Below, piece after piece: positions 49,311 through 56,770 of a stretch of 64,000 nt of DNA. The stretch's first letter is position 1, and every line of letters begins with the position of its first letter. Below the pieces are notes generated by a model. The model had not been told where the DNA came from. It was given only the letters and a program-made list of their open reading frames with translations, and searched no databases. The DNA is taken from the NCBI GenBank assembly GCA_963819855.1, contig CAWFYC010000030.1:1-64000 (forward strand). Direction: 5' to 3'. Both the position numbers and the translations under genes were made by a program. This DNA comes from JAMXLO01 sp963819855. Lineage in GTDB: Bacteria; Pseudomonadota; Alphaproteobacteria; Acetobacterales; Acetobacteraceae.

Positions 49311-50441
49311 ATCCGGCAAGCATACCCGCGGTCCTCGCCGCGCGGGTCGCGGCGCATGGCAGCGACATCGTGCTCCGGAAAAAGGATCATGGCATCTGGA
49401 AGGCCACCACCTGGGCACAGCTTGACGCACTGGTGCGCGATGTCGGGTTGGGTCTGAAGGCGATCGGCTTCCGTCCCGGCGACGTCGCCTGCGTGCTGGC
49501 CGAAACGCGCCCGGAATGGGTGCATATCGACCTCGCCATCCTCGGCGCCGGTGGCGTCAGCGGCGGCATCCATCCCGAGCAGGAAGCCGAACCGCTCGGC
49601 CAGGCGCTGCGCGACGCGCGTTGCCGGGTATTGTTCGTGGAGAACGACGAACAGCTCGACAAGGTGTTGCTGGTGCGCGAGCGCTGTCCCGCGTTGCAGC
49701 GCATCGTCATCATCGACATGAAGGGCCTGCGCGATTTCGCCGATCCGATGTGCGAGAGTTCTGCAATCGTTCGTTGCGCGGGCGAGCAATGACAGTGACT
49801 GGGACGCCGGTGTCGCGGCAATCGCCGCCGACCAGCCGGCGGTACTGTTATTGCCACGCACTGGCGCGGGTCAAACGCTGACTCATGGCGACGCGCTGCA
49901 CCTGATCGCCAACACGCGGTCGCTGCTGTCACTGCGCGCCGGCGACGAGCGGCTGGCGCTGCTGCCGATGTGCCATGTCATGGAGCGTGTGCTGGGACTG
50001 TATCTTTCGCTCGACGCGCGCGTGATCAGCAATTACCTGGAGAATGCTGATACAGCGATCGAGAACCTTCAGGAGGTGCAGCCCACGGTCCTGGCCACCG
50101 ACCCGCACATCTGGCAACTGCTGCACGCCCGCATCAGCAACGCCGCTGCCGGCGCGACGCCCGTGCAGCGGATGCTGTACCGCGGCGCGATCGCTGCGGG
50201 AGCGCACGGCGGCGCGGCGGCAATGCTGGCCCGCGTGTGCGTGTTGCACGCGGTCAAACGCGAGCTCGGGCTGAGCCGGCTGCGGTGCGGCTATATCTGC
50301 GGAGCCAGGCTCGCGCCGGAGATCGAAAGCTGGGCCGCGGCGCTCGGCATCACCGTCCAACCCATCAACGGCCAGGCGGCCCGGGGCACCGCCTTGGATC
50401 CGCGCTACCAGGCCCTGATGGAAGAAGCGTACGGCACCTGA
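49301..50441 (+). pseudogene. Decayed AMP-binding acyl-CoA synthetase gene
   Basis: The N-terminal frame (GTG 49301 to a stop at 49790-49792) encodes the start of a long-chain acyl-CoA synthetase-like protein (WKATTWAQLDALVRDVGLGL, VLAETRPEWVHIDLAILGAG). The family sequence then continues in another frame (DWDAGVAAIAADQPAVLLLP through LLPMCHVMERVLGLYLSLDA) to 50441. The break lies near 49749. The ATP-binding P-loop that should read like TSGTTGxPKG is reduced to RTGAGQTLTHGD. After VQPINGQ the usual adenylation core is missing, and the chain ends in LDPRYQALMEEAYGT. It is therefore frameshifted and internally deleted and almost surely inactive. Intact homologues often sit in liv operons. Confidence 0.8.
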
Positions 50442-50455
50442 AGGAAGGAAGTTCT

Positions 50456-51625
50456 ATGCGTAGCAGGCTACTCGCGGCGGCGCTCGCCACCGCACTGATC
50501 GCTCCCGCCATGGCGGCGGACAGCCAACGTGGCGTGACGGACAACGAGATCGTCATCGGCACCTATACCGACCTCTCCGGCGTGACCGCGATGTGGGGCG
50601 TCAACAACTCCAATGCCCTGCGCATGGTGTTCGACGCGACCAACGCCGCCGGCGGCATCAACGGCCGCAAGATCAAGTACATCGTAGAGGACAATCAGTA
50701 TCAGGTTCCTCGTTCCGTCCAGGCCGCCAACAAGCTGATCAACCGCGACAACGTGTTCATGATGGTCGCCAACGGCGGCACGCCGATGAACAACGCAACG
50801 ATGCCCGACCAGCTCGCGAAGGGTGTGCCGAACATCTTCCCGCTGACCTCGGCGCGCTCGATGTACGAGCCGCTGCATCACCTCAAATTCGGCCTGGCGG
50901 CTTCGTACTATGACCAGATGCGCTCCGGCGTGAAGACCTTCGTCGAGCAGCATCACAGCAAGGCAGTCTGCGCTATGTCGCAGGACTCCGATTTCGGCCG
51001 CGACGTGATGGCCGGCGCGAACGATCAGCTCGCGGCGATGAACCTGAAGCTGGTGGCGCAGACGCTGCACAAGCCGACCGACACCGACTTCAGCGCGTCG
51101 GTGGCCAGGTTAAAGGAAGCCAACTGCGACCTGATCCTGCTCGGCACGATCACCCGCGATACCATTCAGATCGTTTCTGCTGTGCGCAAGATAGGCTGGA
51201 ATGTCGAAATGCTCGGCCAGGCCGCGAGCTATGATGAGGCGGTCGCCGAAGTGCCGGGCGGTGTGACGGAAGGTTTCTACTCGATGACGCCGGTGCTGTT
51301 CGTTGCGGCCAGCGATTCCAGTCCGGCGGTGACGAAGTTCGCCGAAGACTATAAGAAGGAGTTCGGCAAGGAACCGAACTTCGCCGCGCAGATCGGCTAC
51401 ACGGCGGCGCAGCTTGTCGTGCTAGCGCTGAAGAACGGCGGCAAGGACCTGACGACCGACAGCTTCGTCGCCGGCATGGAGAGCATCAAGGACTGGCACG
51501 ACATCTTCGGCTCGCCGGCAATGAGCTTCAGCGCGACCAAGCACCAGGGTTCCAACGAATTGTTCCTGTGCGTGGTGAAGGGCGGCCACTGGACGCCGGT
51601 CAGCATGACGCCGGTCGGCTACTGA
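50456..51625 (+). CDS. ABC transporter substrate-binding protein, paralogue 1
   Basis: This periplasmic Peripla_BP_6-family receptor has 389 residues. The signal peptide MRSRLLAAALATALIAPAMA ends at an AMA-A site. The mature part starts TDNEIVIGTYTDLSGVTAMW and includes AANKLINRDNVFMMVANGGT and HKPTDTDFSASVARLK. ATG 50456 has a strong GGAAGGAAG ribosome site. It lies just behind livHMGF and presumably delivers cargo to it. A close paralogue follows 150 bases later, with a stem-loop between. Confidence 0.93.
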   Translation: MRSRLLAAALATALIAPAMAADSQRGVTDNEIVIGTYTDLSGVTAMWGVNNSNALRMVFDATNAAGGINGRKIKYIVEDNQYQVPRSVQAANKLINRDNVFMMVANGGTPMNNATMPDQLAKGVPNIFPLTSARSMYEPLHHLKFGLAASYYDQMRSGVKTFVEQHHSKAVCAMSQDSDFGRDVMAGANDQLAAMNLKLVAQTLHKPTDTDFSASVARLKEANCDLILLGTITRDTIQIVSAVRKIGWNVEMLGQAASYDEAVAEVPGGVTEGFYSMTPVLFVAASDSSPAVTKFAEDYKKEFGKEPNFAAQIGYTAAQLVVLALKNGGKDLTTDSFVAGMESIKDWHDIFGSPAMSFSATKHQGSNELFLCVVKGGHWTPVSMTPVGY

Positions 51626-51657
51626 GCCGACAGCACGACTATCGAATTTTTTCCAGG

Positions 51658-51681
51658 CCGGCCGGTGTTCGCACCGGCCGG
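51658..51681 (+). other. Perfect 10-bp stem-loop with TTCG loop between the receptor genes
   Basis: CCGGCCGGTG (51658-51667), loop TTCG, then CACCGGCCGG (51672-51681) form a very stable hairpin 33 bases after the first receptor gene. No T-tract follows on the plus strand, so it is more likely an mRNA-stabilising element or attenuator than a full terminator. It would let the two receptors be expressed at different levels. Confidence 0.7.
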
Positions 51682-51775
51682 TCGCCGACCGGGAAAGGAG
51701 GGACGTACTGCGGTAACCGAACGCCGACGGATGCCGCGGGAAAGCCGACACAATTCGGCGAGGGAGTAGGGACGC

Positions 51776-52942
51776 ATGCGCAACGTGTTCATCGCGGCGA
51801 TCGCAGCCGTCGCACTCACGGTCCCGGCCACGGCGGGAGAGAACGCCCGTGTCACCGACAACGAAATCGTCATCGGCACCTACACCGACCTGTCTGGCGT
51901 GACCGCGATGTGGGGCGTCAACAACACCAATGCCTGGCGCATGGTGTTCGACGAAGCCAATGCGGAAGGCGGCATCAACGGCCGCAAGATCAAATATATC
52001 GTCGAGGACATGCAGTACCAGGTGCCGCGCGCGGTGCAGGCAGCGAACAAGCTGATCAATCGCGACAACGCGTTCATGATGGTGGCGAACGGCGGCACCC
52101 CGATGAACAACGCCACCATGCCTGAACAGATCGCCAAGGGCGTGCCGAATATGTTCCCGCTTACCGCGGCACGGTCGATGTACTATCCGCTCAACCACAT
52201 GAAGTTCGGCTTCGCCGCGTCGTACTACGATATGGAGCGCGCCGGGGTGAAGCTGTTCGCCGAGAAGTACGGCAAGAAGCGGATCTGCGCGATGTCGCAG
52301 GACACCGACTTTGGTCGTGACGTGATGGATGGTGCGCGGGACGAATTGAAGGCCCTGAACATGCGGCTTGTGGCGGAGACGCTGCACAAACCTACCGACA
52401 CCGACTTCAGTGCCTCAGTTGCCAAGTTGCACGATGCCGACTGTGATCTCGTGCTGCTAGGCTCCATCGTGCGGGATACCGTGCAGATCGTCTCGGCGAT
52501 ACGCAAATCTGGATGGAACGTCGATGTCCTGGGCAACATCGCGATCTATGACGTGGCGGTCGCGGAGGTACCCGGTGGCGTGACCGAGGGGGTCTACACC
52601 ACAACGTCGGTCATCTTCGCCGAACCGAGCGATCCGCGTCCCGCGGTGCGGGAATTCGCGACGAGGTATGAGAAGCTGTTCGGACACCCGCCCAACTTCG
52701 CCGCGCAGGTTGGCTATTCGGCGGCGCAACTGGTGGTGCTGGCCTTGCAGAAAGCTGGTCGTGATCTCACCGCCGACAGCTTCATCGCCGCGATGGAGAG
52801 CATCAAGGACTACCATGACGTCTTCGGTTCGCCGACGATGAGCTTCAGCGCAACGAAGCATCAGGGCTCGAATGAAGCCTTCCTCGCCCAGGTCAAGAAC
52901 GGCCACTGGGTACAGGTCGGCACGGAGTTGTACGGCTACTGA
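51776..52942 (+). CDS. ABC transporter substrate-binding protein, paralogue 2
   Basis: This 388-residue Peripla_BP_6 receptor has the signal peptide MRNVFIAAIAAVALTVPATA. It shares long identical blocks with paralogue 1 (TDNEIVIGTYTDLSGVTAMW; TLHKPTDTDFSASVAKL; FGSPTMSFSATKHQGSNE), a clear tandem gene duplication. Differences cluster at the middle (SYYDMERAGVKLFAEKYGKK) and near the C-terminus, so ligand range may differ. ATG 51776 is preceded by GGGAGTAGGGACGC. A G/C-rich hairpin follows the stop. Confidence 0.93.
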   Translation: MRNVFIAAIAAVALTVPATAGENARVTDNEIVIGTYTDLSGVTAMWGVNNTNAWRMVFDEANAEGGINGRKIKYIVEDMQYQVPRAVQAANKLINRDNAFMMVANGGTPMNNATMPEQIAKGVPNMFPLTAARSMYYPLNHMKFGFAASYYDMERAGVKLFAEKYGKKRICAMSQDTDFGRDVMDGARDELKALNMRLVAETLHKPTDTDFSASVAKLHDADCDLVLLGSIVRDTVQIVSAIRKSGWNVDVLGNIAIYDVAVAEVPGGVTEGVYTTTSVIFAEPSDPRPAVREFATRYEKLFGHPPNFAAQVGYSAAQLVVLALQKAGRDLTADSFIAAMESIKDYHDVFGSPTMSFSATKHQGSNEAFLAQVKNGHWVQVGTELYGY

Positions 52943-52959
52943 CCGTCCCGTCAAGAACT

Positions 52960-52982
52960 CCCCCTCCCCTTGCGGGAGGGGG
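52960..52982. terminator. G/C-rich hairpin between convergent genes
   Basis: CCCCCTCCC (52960-52968) pairs perfectly with GGGAGGGGG (52974-52982) around a 5-base loop. It is followed by a run of G-rich sequence to 52996. It lies between the convergent receptor gene and AtuA-like gene and may end both transcripts. It resembles the clpB hairpin at 22381-22409. Confidence 0.6.
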
Positions 52983-52998
52983 TTGGGGGAGGGGGCGG

Positions 52999-54393
52999 TT
53001 ACAGAACCTCGATCTCCAACGGGAACAGCGCATCCGGATCCGGTGTACGCAGCAGGTGGTACATGTTGAATCGGTACGCCGGGCCGAGCGACACCTCCGG
53101 CGGCGTGAACGGAAACGCTAAATTGCCCGCGGTGGACAGCCGTCCCGCATAGCCGTGGTGCAACAGATATTGCTTCAGCGTTCGCACCACCTCCGCTGCG
53201 CGTTCGGCAGTCGGCGCGATGCATTCGCCCATTACGAACACCTCGCCCGGCGGCGATTCTCCGGGTGGCGCCGCCATCCGCACGCCGTCCACACCATAGA
53301 CCCGGAAGCGCAGTGTGTAGTCCTCGGGCACGTCCTCGCATACCAGGTCGCGGACCACGGTCACCACCGCCGGCAGAATCTCGCGATGCTGTGCGATGAA
53401 GCGAGGATCGGCCGCACCCGCCAGCAGGACCGCGCGCTCGCCGATCCGCCGCGCGCCTTCGATCTTGACGCAGGGATCGGTCGACTCGCGCCACGCCGCA
53501 CCGGTAACCCGGCAGCGACGATCATCCACCGCGGCGTAGTCTGCCTCGCTCAGATCCAGTCGGCCTTCCGGTTCATGCACGGTGTATGGATCGGCCTGCT
53601 CGTACAGGCTATGCGCCGCGACCGACACCGGCGTTGCACGCCGCTGTCCCGCCATGCTCTCCAGCACGAACCCATCATCATCCAGTGTCGCCAAAATCGA
53701 ATCACGCCCGCCCGGCACGCAGCACAGCGACGCACACTCGACGATTTTCGCCATGTGCACGGCAAGTCCGGTGGGAAACCCCAGCATCGTCGGCAGCGAC
53801 GCGAAGATAGCCGTGTCGCAGGCCCGTCCGGCGATCAGCACGTCGATGTCCTCGGCCAGCGCACGGCGGAACGGGCCCATGCCCATCTGGCCGACGATAT
53901 GCGCCGCTTCGGTCACCTCCTCGTCGGTCAGTGCGGGCATATCGTCGATACCGCTGACCGCGCCGGCACGCACCGCCGCACGCAGCGCATCGCGCGTCAG
54001 ATCGGCACGCAGCACGCCCAGGCGGAAGTGCAATCCTTCGGCGCGCGCGATGTCGCGAATAATCGCCAGCGTCGCCTCCAGATGTGGCGCGGCACCAGCG
54101 GACCCTGCCGAACCGATCACCAGGGGCACGTCGATCGATCGTGCACCCAACAGCGCCTTGCGCAGATCGCGCCGTGTTGCCGCCGGTGCAGTCGCCATCT
54201 CGCCCTTGCCGAGATACGTGGGTCCGATGTCGATCGAGCCCATGTCGCAGCCGATCAGATCCGGCTTGCGTGCCAGACCGGCGTTGAATGCCGGCGTGGG
54301 GATACCGTAACCAAGCTGTCCCGACGCACCGAGAAAGCGCATCGGCCGCCGCGTGCGTCGCACGTCGTCGAGAATGCGGCTGGAGGCGCTCAT
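52999..54393 (-). CDS. AtuA/DUF1446-family acyclic terpene utilisation-like protein
   Basis: The 464-residue protein belongs to the DUF1446 (AtuA) family. RFLGASGQLGYGIPTPAFNA near 19, DLIGCDMGSIDIGPTYLGKG near 44, LVIGSAGSAGAAPHLEATLA near 88 and LIAGRACDTAIFASLPTMLG near 165 are the family's glycine-rich conserved segments. AtuA is named from acyclic terpene catabolism in Pseudomonas but has no established biochemical activity, and the family is much broader. ATG 54393 overlaps the DUF4387 stop (ATGA). It is the last gene of the operon amidohydrolase-hydrolase-DUF4387-AtuA. Confidence 0.9.
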   Translation of the reverse strand: MSASSRILDDVRRTRRPMRFLGASGQLGYGIPTPAFNAGLARKPDLIGCDMGSIDIGPTYLGKGEMATAPAATRRDLRKALLGARSIDVPLVIGSAGSAGAAPHLEATLAIIRDIARAEGLHFRLGVLRADLTRDALRAAVRAGAVSGIDDMPALTDEEVTEAAHIVGQMGMGPFRRALAEDIDVLIAGRACDTAIFASLPTMLGFPTGLAVHMAKIVECASLCCVPGGRDSILATLDDDGFVLESMAGQRRATPVSVAAHSLYEQADPYTVHEPEGRLDLSEADYAAVDDRRCRVTGAAWRESTDPCVKIEGARRIGERAVLLAGAADPRFIAQHREILPAVVTVVRDLVCEDVPEDYTLRFRVYGVDGVRMAAPPGESPPGEVFVMGECIAPTAERAAEVVRTLKQYLLHHGYAGRLSTAGNLAFPFTPPEVSLGPAYRFNMYHLLRTPDPDALFPLEIEVL

Positions 54394-54692
54394 ATCTCCA
54401 CCCCCAACAGCGGCGCGTGTTGCTGCGCGCCGTACACATCGCGATCGCCGGGATCGCCCGCCATGATCGGCCGTGCCAGCACGATCTTGATTGCACGTCC
54501 GACCGGATACGGAATCACCGTCACATCGTCGGCCGGAAGGCAATACAACGCACCGATCCGCTCGCGGCTCAATGCAGGCGACTGCACGACGCGGCGATAG
54601 TCAGCGTCGGTGGCGAACATCAGGTCCAGCGTAAGCCGGCGCGGACCCGCGTTCTTACTGCGGATCACCTGGGCAATGTCGGACAGCTTCAT
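54390..54692 (-). CDS. DUF4387-family protein
   Basis: This 100-residue protein starts MKLSDIAQVIRSKNAGPRRL and continues with TLDLMFATDADYRRVVQSPA and VTVIPYPVGRAIKIVLARP. This matches DUF4387, a small family usually encoded next to AtuA/DUF1446 proteins. That association suggests the two act as subunits or consecutive partners. No catalytic motif is visible. ATG 54692 has AAGG 8 bases upstream. It overlaps both neighbours by four bases (ATGA at each end), so the genes are translated as a block. Confidence 0.85.
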   Translation of the reverse strand: MKLSDIAQVIRSKNAGPRRLTLDLMFATDADYRRVVQSPALSRERIGALYCLPADDVTVIPYPVGRAIKIVLARPIMAGDPGDRDVYGAQQHAPLLGVEI

Positions 54693-55492
54693 GGGAAACG
54701 CCTTCTTAGGAATGCCAGGACGTCCGCGGCGCAACGATCCGGCACGATGTCACAGATGTTGTGGGGCAGCCCCTCGTATGCGATCAGCTCGCAGTCGGGA
54801 ATCTTCGCGCGCATGATCTCGTAGTTCTGCGTGCTGCCCACGGTTTCCGCGCCCGGCATCACCAGCAGCGTCGGGCATTTGATGCGCGGCAGTTCGTCGG
54901 CCCACCACAGCGTCGTCATCAGCCCGACGAAGCGGCCGATATACGCGGTGTCGTTCTTCGCCGCCTCGTCCAGGAACCATTCGATGTGGCCGTCATCGTG
55001 GCCATGCGGAAAGCGGTCCTCGATCGTTGCGGCGAGAAAGCTGCGCAGGCCTTCCTTCGCAACGCGCGGCAGCCAGGTGTGAGCCTGGCTATTCTTCAAT
55101 CCCGGTGTGGAGCCGAACAGCATCAGGCTGCGCACGCGTTCCGGCGATGCGATCGCCAGATTCTGCGCCAGGTAGCCACCGGCGGAGTTGCCAACGATGT
55201 GCACTGCGCCGCAGCCAAGGTGATCGAGCAGTTCGCGTACGTCCTGTACCAGACGATCCATCGACAGCGGCGGTTCCGGCGGCGGCACCTGCGACTCGCC
55301 GTGCCCGCGCAGATCCATCCGCACCACCCGGTAGTGGCGGCAAAGCGATGGAATTCCGGCATACCAGCGCTTCGACGAACCCATCGCCGCATGCAGCATA
55401 AGCAGCGTGTCCGGAGCGCGCCACGGATCAGTGAAGTCGTCGATGAAGTAAGCGATGCGGTTGCCGTCGCTGGCACGAATAGACTGCGTCAT
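54689..55492 (-). CDS. Alpha/beta hydrolase
   Basis: The 267-residue alpha/beta hydrolase has LMLHAAMGSSKRWYAGIPSL near 31, MDLRGHGES near 59 and the nucleophile elbow VGNSAGG with Ser103. An acid near VMPGAETVGS and a histidine in YEGLPHNICDIVP complete a plausible catalytic triad. The oxyanion segment LHAAMG differs from the common HG-G. It is similar to ring-cleavage or enol-lactone hydrolases, but the substrate is unknown. It sits inside the AtuA operon with ATGA overlaps to both sides. Confidence 0.88.
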   Translation of the reverse strand: MTQSIRASDGNRIAYFIDDFTDPWRAPDTLLMLHAAMGSSKRWYAGIPSLCRHYRVVRMDLRGHGESQVPPPEPPLSMDRLVQDVRELLDHLGCGAVHIVGNSAGGYLAQNLAIASPERVRSLMLFGSTPGLKNSQAHTWLPRVAKEGLRSFLAATIEDRFPHGHDDGHIEWFLDEAAKNDTAYIGRFVGLMTTLWWADELPRIKCPTLLVMPGAETVGSTQNYEIMRAKIPDCELIAYEGLPHNICDIVPDRCAADVLAFLRRRFP

Positions 55493-56715
55493 GGTCTGTG
55501 CAACTCCGCCCGTGCCCGCGTCACTGTGCGTATGCCGCGCTTGAACACCGCCAGCGGATGGCAGATCTCGGCCACCGCCTGTTCCGGAGAGGCCGCATCC
55601 AACACGACGATGTCGGCGGGATTGCCGACCTTGATGCCGTAGTCCCGTAGGTTCATCAGGCGTGCCGAGCGTTCGGTCAGCATGGCGAAGCATTCGCGCA
55701 GCTGCACTGCGCCGCTGATCTGGCAGACGTTCGCCTGCAAATTCGCCATCCGCAGCAGCGACCCGTCGCCGAACGGCGTGAAAGGGTTCAGCACGTTGTT
55801 GGTGGACAGCGAGCAGTTCACCCCATGCTCCACCAGCAGGTTAACGTCAGCCACGCCGCGCCGCACGCTGTGTTCCTGATCGCGTCCCATCATGAACAGC
55901 TCGGTGGCCGGCAGGACAGTCACCGCCACGCCGGCACCGGCGATCCGCCGCGCGAGCGTGCGCAGTTCGGCAATCGGCATGGTGGACAGCTTGCACATAT
56001 GTCCGACCGCAACGCGCCCACCGAGTCCGTATTTCTCAGTCAGTTCGCATACCAGAAGAATGTCCAATTCCTCCGGCGAATTGCCTGAGTCGAGATGCAT
56101 GTCGATGTCCACACCGAATTCGCGCGCCAGATGGAACACCCGATGGATCTGCCCGGCATGATCGGGGTCGTAGTTCGGCGCCGCCCCGATGACGTGCGCC
56201 CCGCGTCTCAGCCCCTCCACCAGCAGCGCGTCGGAGCGTGGATTGTTGGTCAGCCCTTCCTGCGGGAACACGCACACCTCGACATCGATCGCCCAGGCGT
56301 AATCACGCCGTAGCGCCTCGATCGCCTCGAAGCTGCGCATTTCCACGCCGCCGTCGAGTTCGAGGTGCGTGCGCATCCGCGTGGCACCGTGCTTGATGCA
56401 CTTCTCCAGCGTGCGGCCGGCACGCTGGTACACGTCCTCGACGGTGAACGTCTGCTTCACCGCCGCGACGCGCTGCATGGAATTAGCCTGCCTGCCGTCC
56501 TCCGCCGCGCACCGGTCGATGATGTTGGACTTGTCCAGATGGATATGCGTCTCTACCAGCCCGCCGCATACCAGACATCCCCCAGCATCGAACACCGGCC
56601 CATCCGCCTGCAACGCCGTCTCGATCGCAATGATCCGACCCCCCGCAACACCGATGTCAACTGGCGGCGCATCCGGAGCATGCGCCAACCTGCTGTTGCG
56701 GACGATCAGATCCAT
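55489..56715 (-). CDS. Amidohydrolase, cytosine deaminase-like
   Basis: The 408-residue metal-dependent hydrolase has VETHIHLDKSNIIDRC near 54, the metal-binding HxH with the HLDKS variant typical of cytosine deaminase and related N-acyl hydrolases. HLDSGNSPEELDILLV near 205 and VAVGHMCKLS near 235 give further ligands. STNNVLNPFTPFGDGSLLRM is the C-terminal SDN-like site. It probably deaminates or opens a small N-heterocycle or amide. It is the first gene of the four-gene operon that converges on the liv receptor genes; only ATGA overlaps link the four. Confidence 0.9.
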   Translation of the reverse strand: MDLIVRNSRLAHAPDAPPVDIGVAGGRIIAIETALQADGPVFDAGGCLVCGGLVETHIHLDKSNIIDRCAAEDGRQANSMQRVAAVKQTFTVEDVYQRAGRTLEKCIKHGATRMRTHLELDGGVEMRSFEAIEALRRDYAWAIDVEVCVFPQEGLTNNPRSDALLVEGLRRGAHVIGAAPNYDPDHAGQIHRVFHLAREFGVDIDMHLDSGNSPEELDILLVCELTEKYGLGGRVAVGHMCKLSTMPIAELRTLARRIAGAGVAVTVLPATELFMMGRDQEHSVRRGVADVNLLVEHGVNCSLSTNNVLNPFTPFGDGSLLRMANLQANVCQISGAVQLRECFAMLTERSARLMNLRDYGIKVGNPADIVVLDAASPEQAVAEICHPLAVFKRGIRTVTRARAELHRP

Positions 56716-56770
56716 TGTCTTCCCCTCCTGCGCCGCGCGATGCTGGCGCGGCGCGTGGAGGAGCGCAATC

